Shown here: positions 25,668 to 34,357 of the stretch, piece after piece
Numbering within the stretch: the first letter of the stretch is position 1
How the letters are laid out: every line of letters starts with the position of its first letter
DNA from: Cognatishimia sp. F0-27
GTDB taxonomy: Bacteria > Pseudomonadota > Alphaproteobacteria > Rhodobacterales > Rhodobacteraceae
DNA: 42,591 bases
NCBI RefSeq assembly: GCF_020667845.1
Contig: NZ_JAFMPQ010000041.1
Location: forward strand, 1-42,591
Direction: 5' to 3'
Position numbers and translations under genes: made by a program
The notes under the pieces: model-generated
What the model was told of the DNA's origin: nothing
The model's database searches: none
Seen by the model: the letters and a program-made list of their open reading frames with translations, nothing else

Positions 25668-26743
25668 CAGACGCGCGAAACCGCGTCTGCCACGGCCGCA
25701 CCGCAGGCTTTTGTGTCCGCCGTGCCGCCGAGATCCGCGGTGCGCAAGGCCGGGTTGGCCAGAACCTCCTCGATGGCGCGGATGATGGCGGCGGCGGCCT
25801 CTGTCGCGCCGAGATGATCCAGCATCATTGCCCCGGCCCAGATCTGTCCGATCGGGTTCGCGATGCCCTTGCCAGCGATGTCGGGCGCTGAGCCGTGCAC
25901 CGGCTCGAACAGCGACGGATGCGTGCGCTCGGGATTGATATTGCCGGACGGGGCGATGCCGATGGTGCCGGTGCAGGCCGGTCCGAGATCCGACAGGATG
26001 TCGCCGAACAGGTTCGAGGCCACCACGACGTCAAACCAGTCCGGGTGCAGCACGAACTGGGCGGTGAGAATGTCGATATGGAACTTGTCGACCCGCACGT
26101 CGGGATAGGCCTGTGCCATCTCGGCGACCCGTTCATCCCAATAGGGCATGGTGATCGAGATGCCATTCGACTTGGTCGCGGAGGTCAGGTGCCCGCTGCG
26201 TCGCTGCGCCAGATCGAAGGCGTATTTCAGGATGCGGTCGACGCCGGTGCGGGTCATCACGGTTTCCTGGATCACGACCTCACGGTCGGTGCCCGGGAAC
26301 ATGCGCCCACCGATGGAGGAGTATTCGCCTTCGGTGTTCTCGCGCACGATCATCATGTCGATATCGCCGGGTTCACGCCCGGCAAGGGGCAGCGGCACGC
26401 CCGGCATGGCCCGCGCGGGGCGCAGGCTCACATATTGGTCGAATTCGCGCCGAAACTGGATCAGCGAGCCCCAGAGCGAAACATGATCGGGCACCGTCTC
26501 GGGCCATCCGACCGCTCCGAAAAAGATCGCGTCGGACCCGCTGACGCGGTCTTTCCAATCCTCGGGCATCATCCGGTCGTGGGCGGCGTAATACTCCGCA
26601 CAGGCGAAATCGTGATGGGTGAAATCAAAGGAGAGACCGAAGCGGCGCGCGGCGGCTTCAAGAACGCGCACCCCCTCCGGCATGACTTCCTTGCCGATCC
26701 CGTCGCCGGGGATGACGGCGATTGCGAAGCTGTCTTGTGTCAT
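25667..26743 (-). CDS. Tartrate/D-malate dehydrogenase-like (isopropylmalate DH family), copy 2
   Basis: A 358-residue NAD-dependent beta-decarboxylating dehydrogenase. It has AVIPGDGIGKEVMPEGVRVL, FGAVGWPETVPDHVSLWG, the substrate-binding arginine run LRPARAMPGV, MMIVRENTEGEYSSIGGR, ATKSNGISITMPYWDE with the catalytic lysine, VVASNLFGDILSDLGPACTG with metal-binding aspartates, and PVHGSAPDIAGKGIANPIGQ for NAD. VSLWG before the arginine motif fits the TtuC/DmlA group rather than LeuB. It lies between a paralogue upstream (133-base gap) and the hydrolase (one-base overlap). Tartrate, D-malate or a related hydroxy-acid is the likely substrate. Confidence 0.9.
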   Translation of the reverse strand: MTQDSFAIAVIPGDGIGKEVMPEGVRVLEAAARRFGLSFDFTHHDFACAEYYAAHDRMMPEDWKDRVSGSDAIFFGAVGWPETVPDHVSLWGSLIQFRREFDQYVSLRPARAMPGVPLPLAGREPGDIDMMIVRENTEGEYSSIGGRMFPGTDREVVIQETVMTRTGVDRILKYAFDLAQRRSGHLTSATKSNGISITMPYWDERVAEMAQAYPDVRVDKFHIDILTAQFVLHPDWFDVVVASNLFGDILSDLGPACTGTIGIAPSGNINPERTHPSLFEPVHGSAPDIAGKGIANPIGQIWAGAMMLDHLGATEAAAAIIRAIEEVLANPALRTADLGGTADTKACGAAVADAVSRV

Positions 26744-26876
26744 GACTCATCCTGTTTCTTGCCGTGCATCGTCAGAGGTGCAGGCGCGCGTGGCCGGGAA
26801 TGGCCGGGTGGCCCAATGGAAGCGGCCGGCGGCCGGTTTGCGCCGCCGGATTTCTGCGCGATGCGCGCTCAGTGGA

Positions 26877-27977
26877 TCATGGGGCCGATTGGCCGCCCGG
26901 AGCAAGGACATTGGAGCCCTGAATGGCTGCAATCACCGCGTCCGTCACCTCCTTGGTGGTGGCGGTGCCGCCCACGTCCGGGGTGACGATGCCCTCGGCA
27001 CAGACGCGTTCCACCGCCGCCATGAGCAGGGCGCTCGCTTTGTTTTCGCCGAGGTGGTCGAGCATCTGGGCCGCGGTCCAGAAGGTCGCCACGGGGTTTG
27101 CAATGCCCTTCCCGGTGATGTCGAAGGCAGAGCCGTGGATCGGCTCGAACATGGACGGGAAGCGGCGCTCCGGGTCGATATTGGCGGTGGGCGCCACCCC
27201 AAGGCTGCCGGCCAGCGCGCCGGCGAGATCGGAGAGGATATCGGCGTGCAGGTTGGTGGCCACAACCGTGTCAATGCTCTTGGGGTCCTTGACCATGCGG
27301 ACGGTCATGGCATCGACCAGCATCTTGTCCCATGTGACATCGGGAAATTCCTGCGCCACTTCGGCGGCGATCTCGTCCCACATCACCATGCCGAAGCGCT
27401 GGGCGTTGGATTTTGTCACCACCGTCAGCAGCTTTCGGGGGCGCGACTGTGCAAGCTGGAAGGCGTAGCGCATGATGCGGGTCACACCCACGCGCGTGAA
27501 AATGGCGACCTCGGTGCCGACCTCTTCGGGCAGGCCGCGATGGGCGCGTCCGCCATTTCCGGAATACTCGCCCTCGGAATTCTCGCGCACGATCACCCAG
27601 TCCAGATCACCGGTTGTCACATCGCGCAGCGGCGAGGTCACGCCGGGGATGATCTTCGTTGGTCGAACATTGGCGTATTGGTCAAAGCCCTGACAGATCG
27701 GCAGGCGCAGGCCCCAGAGCGTGACGTGGTCGGGCACATCCGGCGCCCCGACAGCACCGAAATAGATGGCGTCAAAAGGCTTGAGGGTCTCGAGCCCGTC
27801 TTCGGGCATCATGACGCCGTGTTTCTTGTAATAATCCGAGCCCCAATCGAAGGTTGTGACCTCGAAGGCCAGGTCACCCATCCGTGCGGCGAGCGCATCG
27901 AGCACAGCGGTGCCCGCGTCGATCACCTCCGGTCCGATTCCGTCGGCGGGAATTGCGGCAATACGATAGGAGGTCAT
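26877..27977 (-). CDS. Tartrate/D-malate dehydrogenase-like, copy 1
   Basis: A 366-residue paralogue of the next gene. Key parts are AAIPADGIGPEVIDAGTAVL (an alanine replaces the usual glycine in PGDGIG), VPDHVTLWGLRLPICQGFDQ, NVRPTKIIPGV, DWVIVRENSEGEYSGNGGR, VTKSNAQRFGMVMWDEI with the catalytic lysine, ATNLHADILSDLAGALAG with metal-binding aspartates, and PIHGSAFDITGKGIANPV. ATG at 27977 has AAAGG upstream. It is the first gene of the operon and divergent from the LysR gene at 28131. Having two paralogues suggests two related hydroxydiacids or stereoisomers, which is inference. Confidence 0.9.
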   Translation of the reverse strand: MTSYRIAAIPADGIGPEVIDAGTAVLDALAARMGDLAFEVTTFDWGSDYYKKHGVMMPEDGLETLKPFDAIYFGAVGAPDVPDHVTLWGLRLPICQGFDQYANVRPTKIIPGVTSPLRDVTTGDLDWVIVRENSEGEYSGNGGRAHRGLPEEVGTEVAIFTRVGVTRIMRYAFQLAQSRPRKLLTVVTKSNAQRFGMVMWDEIAAEVAQEFPDVTWDKMLVDAMTVRMVKDPKSIDTVVATNLHADILSDLAGALAGSLGVAPTANIDPERRFPSMFEPIHGSAFDITGKGIANPVATFWTAAQMLDHLGENKASALLMAAVERVCAEGIVTPDVGGTATTKEVTDAVIAAIQGSNVLAPGGQSAP

Positions 27978-28092
27978 GGTGTGGCCTTTCGCGGTTGGGG
28001 TTCTGGGCACTCCGCGCCACGGCGTGGCGCGGGTGGCGCGGGGGCTTTGCGTGCACCGCTATGGCGCGACCGGCGCTCTTGCCGCAATGGTC

Positions 28093-28120
28093 ATAAGATT
28101 ATATAATTTATGTGTATAAT
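28093..28120. promoter_or_regulatory. AT-rich dyad and -10 between tartrate operon and lysR
   Basis: ATAA-N11-TTAT (28093-28111) lies in a strikingly AT-rich patch, followed by TATAAT at 28115-28120. A second TATAAT faces the other way at 28098-28103. An interrupted dyad in the gap between divergent genes is where a LysR-type regulator usually binds. No good -35 was found on either strand. Confidence 0.45.
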
Positions 28121-28130
28121 CGGAGGGAAT

Positions 28131-29045
28131 ATGGAACTGCGCCAGTTGCGATGCCTGATCGCGGTCTCTGAAACGCTCCATTTCGGTCGCGCCGCGCAGG
28201 CGATGGACATGCTGCCTGCGTCCTTGGGCCGGCATATCCGTATGCTTGAGGACGGGCTCGGTCACCGTTTGCTTTTGCGCACGACGCGCAGCGTGTCGCT
28301 GACCCCGGAGGGGCGCGCGTTTGTCCGGGCCGCGCGGGATATCGTGGAGCGCGCAGACCGGCTTGAGGCGCGGTTCCGGGACGTGCCGCAGGCGCAGAGC
28401 AAGACCTTGCGGGTCGGAGCGATCGACAGCGCGGCAGCGGGCCTCATGCCGCAGCTTTTGCCGCGCTTTCGCGACGCGATGCCGACGGTGGACGTGGAAA
28501 TGCTTGAGCAAAAGACAATTCGGCTCTTGCCACGAATCCTGTCAGGCAGCCTCGACCTTGCCATCATCCGGCCACCGGAGACGCGCGACCCGCGGCTTGA
28601 GTTCCGCCCGTTGTTTCAGGAAACCGCGGTGGTTGCGGTGCCGGAGAACCATCCCCTCGCGGCCCGCGCGGCCATCCGGGTTGCGGATATGGCCGGTGCG
28701 CCGTTGATCGTGCCGGACCGGCGCTCGCGCCCACACAGCCATGATCTGACGATGACGCTTTTTGCGCAGGCGGGCCTGACTGCGCGGGTTGCCCAGATTG
28801 CCCAGGAAAAACAGACCATTGTCAGTCTCGTCGGGTCCGGGGTCGGGCTGGCCATCGTGCCGAAATGGGCCTCCCGGCTTGCGGTCGGGGGCGTGCGGTT
28901 TGTCGATCTGGTGCTGCCCGATGGCAAGACGCCGCGCGAACTGGCGCTGTATGCGGTGTGGCTGCGCGATACGCGCAACCCGCTGCGCGACCGCTTCATC
29001 GAAATCCTGACGCAGGATCTCGAACGTCTCAGCGCCAGCGGCTAA
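28131..29045 (+). CDS. LysR-family transcriptional regulator
   Basis: A 304-residue LysR-type regulator. The N-terminal winged helix reads MELRQLRCLIAVSETLHFGR, with AAQAMDMLPASLGRHIRMLE as the recognition region and LLLRTTRSVSLTPEGRAFV. The effector domain begins TLRVGAIDSAAAGLMPQLL, with LDLAIIRPPE and SLVGSGVGLAIVPKWASR typical of substrate-binding folds. GGAGGG lies four to nine bases before ATG at 28131; seven open codons upstream are not used. It is divergent from the tartrate-dehydrogenase/hydrolase operon and is its probable regulator. Confidence 0.93.
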   Translation: MELRQLRCLIAVSETLHFGRAAQAMDMLPASLGRHIRMLEDGLGHRLLLRTTRSVSLTPEGRAFVRAARDIVERADRLEARFRDVPQAQSKTLRVGAIDSAAAGLMPQLLPRFRDAMPTVDVEMLEQKTIRLLPRILSGSLDLAIIRPPETRDPRLEFRPLFQETAVVAVPENHPLAARAAIRVADMAGAPLIVPDRRSRPHSHDLTMTLFAQAGLTARVAQIAQEKQTIVSLVGSGVGLAIVPKWASRLAVGGVRFVDLVLPDGKTPRELALYAVWLRDTRNPLRDRFIEILTQDLERLSASG

Positions 29046-29163
29046 CAGCAGCAGCACCGTCCCGTGCCGCTTGCCCGGCCGTGGGGGCGGGCGCGATTGA
29101 CCCGCTGCGCGGTGTCGCAAAACGCCCGGACGCCGCTGACGGTTCTGGCGCGGCGCCGCTTGG

Positions 29164-29224
29164 AGTCGCTATGCGATGGTCCGCGTGCGCGCGGTGCCGC
29201 GTCGCGGACGCTCCGCGAGCGACT
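29164..29224. repeat. Nested inverted repeats in a convergent gap
   Basis: AGTCGCT (29164-29170) pairs with AGCGACT (29218-29224), enclosing GTCCGCG (29179-29185) paired with CGCGGAC (29203-29209). Both are perfect 7-bp arms. The structure sits at the convergent ends of the LysR and aldo/keto reductase genes and could act as a bidirectional transcription block; no T tract is seen. Confidence 0.5.
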
Positions 29225-29230
29225 GTTGGA

Positions 29231-30223
29231 TCAGCAATAGCCCTCCGGACCGTTCCACTGGTCGGCGGAATAGCGGTCCCCGTGGGCCCAGCCGACGGGC
29301 ATGATCCCGTCAAGGGTCGCGGCGATATCGGGCGTCAGCACAAAGTCGCTCGCGGCGGCGATGGCGTCGAGATGGGCCGCCGAGCGCGTGCCCGGGATCG
29401 GGATCACATGCGGCCCGCGCGACAAGCACCAGGCAAGCGCCAGCGTGGCCGGGGCGATGCCGAGATCGCGGGCGAGGGCGTGAAAGCGCTGCGTCACCTC
29501 CCGGTTATGGGAGAAGTTTGGCTCCTGAAAGCGGGGATTGCGCCGCCGCCAGTCGCCATCCGCGAAGCGCGCGGGGTCGAGCGCATCCTGCGCGAACATG
29601 CCTCGCCCAAGCGGGGAGTATGGCACAAGGGCCACGCCGCTTGCGGCACAGGCCTGGATGAGGCCAAGTTCGGGCTGGCGGGTCCAGAGGGAGTATTCGC
29701 TCTGAACGGCATCCACCGGTCCGACGGCCAAGGCCCGTTTCAGCGAGGCGGGAGCGATCTCCGAAAAGCCGATGCCGCCGATCTTGCCTTCCTCCTTGAA
29801 GGTCAGCAGCGTCTCCATCACCGCTTCGATTTCGACCGACGGGTCGCGGCGATGCACGTAAAAAAGGTCAACCCGGTCGACGCCGAGCCGCCGCAGGGAG
29901 CCTTCGAGTTCCGTCCGCAGATAGGCGGAGGTGTTGTTGAAGCCGCGGTTGCCATGGGTCGCATCGCGCCAGATACCGGCCTTGGTGGCGAGCGTGATGT
30001 CCGCGCCTGTCGAGCGCAGAAACGCCCCGATCATCGTCTCTGACTGGCCGAAACCATAGATGTTGGACGTGTCGAAGAAGGTGATGCCGAGGTCCACGGC
30101 ACGGGCCATGGTCTGCTGGGCTTCGGCATCGGAGGACGGGCCGTAGAACCCGGTGAAATTCATGCAACCAAGGCCGATTTCAGGAACGGACTGACCGGTT
30201 TGCAAAAGGGATCGTGTCTTCAT
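29231..30223 (-). CDS. Aldo/keto reductase
   Basis: A 330-residue NADPH-dependent aldo/keto reductase with the TIM-barrel tetrad: Asp and Tyr in FFDTSNIYGFGQSE, Lys in TLATKAGIW and His in LFYVHRRDPSVEIE. The N-terminus has SVPEIGLGCMNFTGFYG and the cofactor end has IPIPGTRSAAHLDAIAAA. ATG at 30223; no strong ribosome site is visible. It is convergent with the LysR gene and divergent from the RTX gene. The substrate is not predictable. Confidence 0.93.
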   Translation of the reverse strand: MKTRSLLQTGQSVPEIGLGCMNFTGFYGPSSDAEAQQTMARAVDLGITFFDTSNIYGFGQSETMIGAFLRSTGADITLATKAGIWRDATHGNRGFNNTSAYLRTELEGSLRRLGVDRVDLFYVHRRDPSVEIEAVMETLLTFKEEGKIGGIGFSEIAPASLKRALAVGPVDAVQSEYSLWTRQPELGLIQACAASGVALVPYSPLGRGMFAQDALDPARFADGDWRRRNPRFQEPNFSHNREVTQRFHALARDLGIAPATLALAWCLSRGPHVIPIPGTRSAAHLDAIAAASDFVLTPDIAATLDGIMPVGWAHGDRYSADQWNGPEGYC

Positions 30224-30659
30224 GTCGGAGCCTTTCCCGTTGGGTGGTCAAACGCGGCGTTACCGCTTGCGGGCGCGGCCCCGGGGGCAATGGATGGCCC
30301 GGGGCCGCGCCGTTTTCTGGGCCGTGATGTGGTGCATGACGGGCATAAATCCAGCACGCCGCCACCCGGTTGAACCGCGCCGGACACAGCGCTGGCAAAG
30401 GTGCGCCTTGTAAGGCGATACTTTTAGAGTGTCCGGGGCAATACACGGGCGGGATGGCTTGGGCGCCGGTGGTCTTCCGCGCACACCACATGGTCATTCG
30501 ACACGGCATGACGGCGAGCGCATCGACCCCCAAACCCGGAAGGGTTGCGCATTTCAGACTGGACACCGTGCGTCTCCCGGCGTCTATTCCCCGCAGGAGC
30601 GGACCCGTTCAGCGCGCGGCATCCTCGCTCTGGCTTCATTTTCCAAGATCGGATTTTCA
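30224..30659. other. Gap upstream of the RTX gene with a strong hairpin
   Basis: About 435 bases between divergent genes. A perfect 14-bp GC hairpin (arms 30272-30285 and 30298-30311, loop 12 bases) is followed on the + strand by CGTTTTC and so resembles a terminator, although no + strand gene precedes it. Short frames here lack ribosome sites. The RTX frame is open through much of the gap, which makes the RTX start uncertain. Confidence 0.5.
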
Positions 30660-33500
30660 GTGCCCTTTATCAGTGTCGGCCCTTCGGGCCAGAACCAGAT
30701 CGTTTCCCTGTCGTCGGTAGGTGTTCGGTCCGGGGAGTGGTTTACGGTTGTTCCGGTGGGCGAGTTGGAGCAACGGGATTCGACCAGAACAACCACCGCA
30801 GTGGTCCTGACGTTTGACGACACGATCTTTTCCGCCAATTCGGTGTTGAACTCCGGGGCGGGTTTGTTGCTGCAAGAGAACGGCACCGATACGGTGCTGG
30901 TTCGCTCGGCCTCGCGCAATGCGCTCAACATCGATCTTGATGGCGATTTCGGGGTGTTCATAGATCCCATTGGGTTGTTTTCGGACGAAGACGATGTAGT
31001 CACTCTGGATAACGCGACTGTCGCGATGACCATCCAAACGGTTCAGGAATTTACGACGTCTTTTTCTACCTTGAGTGAGATCTTTCTTCGGGCGGGCGCG
31101 GGTGCTGATCGGGTCGAGATCATCGGTACGGTCGGTCAGATCGTCGGCGACATCTCCGGCACAGAGATCGGGTCGTCGTTTTACGGCGAGGACGGCAACG
31201 ACACGATCATTGGCTCCGGAAATGAACGCCTCGTACTCTTTGGCGGGCCGGGCAATGACGTGCTCGAAGGGGCGGCAGGCGATGATCAGCTTGATGGCGG
31301 GGTCGGCGATGACGGCATTCTCGGGCTGGATGGGAACGACTTCATACGCGGTGGGGAGGGCGACGATTTTGCCCTTGGCGGCCCCGGCGATGACCGTTTG
31401 CTCGGGGGTGAAGGCGACGACAACATGGCCGGGGATGGCGGCAATGATACGATTCACGGTGGCATAGGCGGCGCTGATGAGTTTTCCGGCCATGACCGCC
31501 TGCGCGGTGGCGACGGAATTGACGAGATCTATGGCGAAGACGGCGATGACGTTCTGGAAGGCGGGGCCGGAGATGACCTGCTTTATGGCAATGAGGGCAA
31601 CGACGCGATTGACGGCAATACCGGAGATGACAGCATCATCGGTGGCGTCGGGGATGACATCCTTGATGGTGGGGCGGGGAACGACACGCTGTACGCCGGA
31701 GAGGGCGATGACCGTCTCGATGGATGGGACGGCAATGATCAACTCTATGCTGAGGAAGGCAATGACACGCTGTTTGGTGGCGATGCCGATGACACACTGA
31801 ATGGTGGGGTCGGCAACGATTCCCTGAACGGTGATGCGGGCAATGACCGGCTGCTTGGTGGAGAGGGTGACGATACGGTCCGCGGTGGCGACGGCGATGA
31901 CGAAATTCAGGGTGGGTCCGGCGCCAATCTGCTCGATGGCGGCGCCGGGAATGACGAAGTCTATGGCTCGTCCGGCAACAGCAGGATTTTGGGCGGTGCG
32001 GGCAATGACCGGGTGTATTCGGGAAATGCCGGGGGTGACCTTCTCGATGGCGGGACTGGCGATGACTCGCTTGGAGGACAGGGCGGCGGCAACAGGCTGC
32101 TTGGCGGCGACGGACAGGATTCGCTGACTGCTGATGGTGGCGAAACACATCTCGATGGCGGGCTTGGCGATGACACGCTGCAGGCTTCGGGCAGCGACAA
32201 CGCGCTTTTCGGCGATCTCGGCGATGACCTGCTGGAGGTTTATGACGGCGGCAACAGGCTGCTTGGCGGGTTTGGCGAGGATACGCTGATTTCGGGTGCC
32301 GGTGACAATTATCTCGATGGGGGGCGCGGCGACGATCTGCTTCAGGGCGGTCCGGGCAACGACACGCTCAACGGCCTGTTCGGCAACGACACGATGACTG
32401 GTGGCAGCGGCGATGACGAGTTCTTTGCGGCCTTTGGCAATGCGGTGATCGATGGTGGCCTCGGCAACGACACGGCTCTGTTCTCGTATACGATTGAGTA
32501 TGTGGCGGTTCTCAACACGGATGACGGGCTGCTTTTCATCGCGCCCGAGGGGCATGTTCGGGTGCAGAATGTCGAGACGTTCTTTGTCAACGGGATGATT
32601 GTCGATGCGCAGGCGCTGCTGCTGACCCCGCACCCGGATCTCGAGATCGACGGCACGCCCGATGCGGATGACGTCCTTGGCGCCGACGGCGATGACACGA
32701 TTGATGTGGGGGCTGACAGTGATTCCGTGCAGGCGGGCGATGGCGATGACCTCGTTCTGGGCGGGGTCGGGTTTGATACGCTGCTTGGAGAGACCGGAAG
32801 CGATACGCTGAGGGGTGGCAACGGGTTCGACAGCCTCGATGGCGGCGATGACGATGATCTTTTGCAGGGCAATTTCGGCAATGACACGCTGGAGGGGCGC
32901 GACGGCGCGGACACGCTCGAAGGCGGGCTTGGGTTCGATTGGATCGACGGCGGCGCGGGCGACGATTTTGCGCAGGCGCGCGACGGGTTCGACACGCTGC
33001 GAGGCGGGGCTGGCGCCGATACGCTGCAGGGCAACAATGGCAATGACAGCCTCGATGGCGGGGCAGGGGACGACGTTCTCGAAGGCGGGCTTGGCGCCGA
33101 TGTGATGGCAGGCGGTGACGGCGATGACCGGCTTTCAGGGGCCAACGGGTTTGACACGCTGCGCGGGGGCGCGGGCAATGACACGCTGATTGGCAATGCG
33201 GGCAACGACCGGATTGCGGGCGGTCTCGGGGATGACCGGTTGCAGGGCGGACTCGGGGCGGACATTTTTGTGTTTGATGCCGGTGCGGATGTGATCGTGG
33301 GATTCCAGCCCGATATCGACGCGGTGGAGATCGCCGCGGTGCTTCTGGGCGAGGTCGCGCCGGGACCGGAAGATCTGCGCGGCTATGCAAGCCTGACCGA
33401 TGATGGCTGGGTGATCCTCGATTTCGGCAGTGGCAATGCGCTGACATTTCTGGGGGTGAGCGATATCGACGCGATCCTCGACGACATGCGCTTTTTCTGA
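30660..33500 (+). CDS. Large RTX (hemolysin-type calcium-binding repeat) secreted protein
   Basis: About 946 residues from a GTG at 30660; the frame is open from 30429, and no start has a clear ribosome site. The first roughly 160 residues are beta-rich with no family I recognise (PFISVGPSGQNQIVSLSSVG). Two long blocks of GGxGxDxxx calcium-binding nonapeptides follow, such as GGPGNDVLEGAAGDDQLDGG, separated near residues 600-670 by a non-repeat linker (VRVQNVETFFVNG). The C-terminus has GADIFVFDAGADVIVGFQPD and ends in hydrophobic MRFF, the usual type I secretion signal. There is no N-terminal signal peptide. No ABC exporter gene is adjacent. Function could be adhesion, matrix or enzyme carriage. 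Confidence 0.85.
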   Translation: MPFISVGPSGQNQIVSLSSVGVRSGEWFTVVPVGELEQRDSTRTTTAVVLTFDDTIFSANSVLNSGAGLLLQENGTDTVLVRSASRNALNIDLDGDFGVFIDPIGLFSDEDDVVTLDNATVAMTIQTVQEFTTSFSTLSEIFLRAGAGADRVEIIGTVGQIVGDISGTEIGSSFYGEDGNDTIIGSGNERLVLFGGPGNDVLEGAAGDDQLDGGVGDDGILGLDGNDFIRGGEGDDFALGGPGDDRLLGGEGDDNMAGDGGNDTIHGGIGGADEFSGHDRLRGGDGIDEIYGEDGDDVLEGGAGDDLLYGNEGNDAIDGNTGDDSIIGGVGDDILDGGAGNDTLYAGEGDDRLDGWDGNDQLYAEEGNDTLFGGDADDTLNGGVGNDSLNGDAGNDRLLGGEGDDTVRGGDGDDEIQGGSGANLLDGGAGNDEVYGSSGNSRILGGAGNDRVYSGNAGGDLLDGGTGDDSLGGQGGGNRLLGGDGQDSLTADGGETHLDGGLGDDTLQASGSDNALFGDLGDDLLEVYDGGNRLLGGFGEDTLISGAGDNYLDGGRGDDLLQGGPGNDTLNGLFGNDTMTGGSGDDEFFAAFGNAVIDGGLGNDTALFSYTIEYVAVLNTDDGLLFIAPEGHVRVQNVETFFVNGMIVDAQALLLTPHPDLEIDGTPDADDVLGADGDDTIDVGADSDSVQAGDGDDLVLGGVGFDTLLGETGSDTLRGGNGFDSLDGGDDDDLLQGNFGNDTLEGRDGADTLEGGLGFDWIDGGAGDDFAQARDGFDTLRGGAGADTLQGNNGNDSLDGGAGDDVLEGGLGADVMAGGDGDDRLSGANGFDTLRGGAGNDTLIGNAGNDRIAGGLGDDRLQGGLGADIFVFDAGADVIVGFQPDIDAVEIAAVLLGEVAPGPEDLRGYASLTDDGWVILDFGSGNALTFLGVSDIDAILDDMRFF

Positions 33501-33524
33501 GCAAGAACAGACGGCTTGAAGCGG

Positions 33525-33773
33525 TCATCCACCCGGAGGTGGGGTCGTAGCCTTGAGCGTGGCATGATCCATTGTGCTGGTTTTCGTCGCTGTCCGTGGT
33601 TGCTCAACATGAACATCGAGATGCCTTGGCGCCATACCAGCGGTCGTTGGGCATCTCGTCCCTAGGGAAAGCCTGATACTCTTGCGGGTCCTCGCTGGCC
33701 CGGATTGTGGTCGTGGCCAGCGGAAGTCGTAGATGCCATGTCTTGACCTGCTGAGATACGCATGAGGATTCAT
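33525..33773 (-). pseudogene. N-terminal remnant of a tyrosine-recombinase integrase
   Basis: An 82-codon frame whose start MNPHAYLSRSRHGIYDFRWP and following RKSIRLSLGTRCP resemble the N-terminal (DUF6538-like) part of phage and island integrases. After RCP the similarity fades and the frame stops; no core-binding or catalytic domain (R-HxxR-Y) exists before the RTX gene. It points the same way as tRNA-Ala and starts 64 bases past the tRNA 3' end, the classic place for an integrase. Likely a truncated relic; assignment rests on recalled family pattern. Confidence 0.6.
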
Positions 33774-33774
33774 C

Positions 33775-33799
33775 CTGTGTCACACCTCTGTGTCACACC
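33775..33799. repeat. Two 13-bp tandem copies of CTGTGTCACACC
   Basis: CTGTGTCACACC occurs at 33775-33786 and 33788-33799. Each holds a GTGT-C-ACAC near-palindrome. They lie between the integrase remnant start and the tRNA-Ala 3' end, where arm-type or excisionase sites would be expected. Confidence 0.55.
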
Positions 33800-33837
33800 A
33801 CTTCAACATCCAGCTATACTATTGGACTGCAAGGTAT

Positions 33838-33913
<76 letters not shown>

Positions 33914-33947
33914 ATCGCCGCGTCCCTGTCGGGTCGCTGTGCGCGGG

Positions 33948-33976
33948 TGATTACGCAAAGCCGCCGCCGGGATCAA
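33948..33976 (-). promoter_or_regulatory. Promoter of tRNA-Ala
   Basis: On the minus strand TTGATC (33976-33971), a 17-base spacer and TAATCA (33953-33948) lie about 35 bases before the mature tRNA 5' end. Good matches at the key -35 TTG and -10 TA..A positions. Confidence 0.6.
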
Positions 33977-34282
33977 GCGGAAATCGTGCTTCTTGGTCCG
34001 CTTTTCTTGCACAGCGCCGATCCGTCCCGTGCCCAGCGGTTCACGACAGGCAAACCTGTCTGCCCGGGCCGCGGCCGCGTCGGCGGATGCTGCGCAACGC
34101 AGGGCTGGTGTGGGGCGCATCGGAACAAGCCCCCGCGCTGTCTCGCTGCGTTGTGGCCGGGCATACCGAGAAAGGGCAGGCGAGCGGCGTGACCATATCC
34201 TGCGGGCCCGTTCGATACCCCCAAAAAGGCATGCGCACGCCACTCCGGCAGCCACCGGGCGCTTGGGGATCAGGAAACGAAC
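33977..34282. other. Gap between tRNA-Ala and the FYDLN gene terminator
   Basis: About 300 bases. Overlapping frames on both strands are Arg/Pro/Cys-rich without ribosome sites; I see no gene or RNA here. Confidence 0.5.
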
Positions 34283-34308
34283 AAGGCCCCGGATTGCTCC
34301 GAGGCCTT
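34283..34308 (-). terminator. Terminator of the FYDLN-acid gene
   Basis: On the minus strand AAGGCCTCGG/CCGGGGCCTT forms a 10-bp stem with one G-U pair and loop AGCAAT, followed by GTTCGTTTCC. Its stem and loop are nearly the same as the ctaD terminator. Confidence 0.75.
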
Positions 34309-34357
34309 CGATCATGTGCGTTTGACGCTTTGTCAGGTGGCAAAGGCCACAATTGCG

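Noticed and set aside
30657-32633. 658-codon minus-strand frame across the RTX gene
   Set aside because: Its Ile/Val/Pro-rich repeats are the antisense image of the GGxGxD repeats; it has no ribosome site or independent family match.
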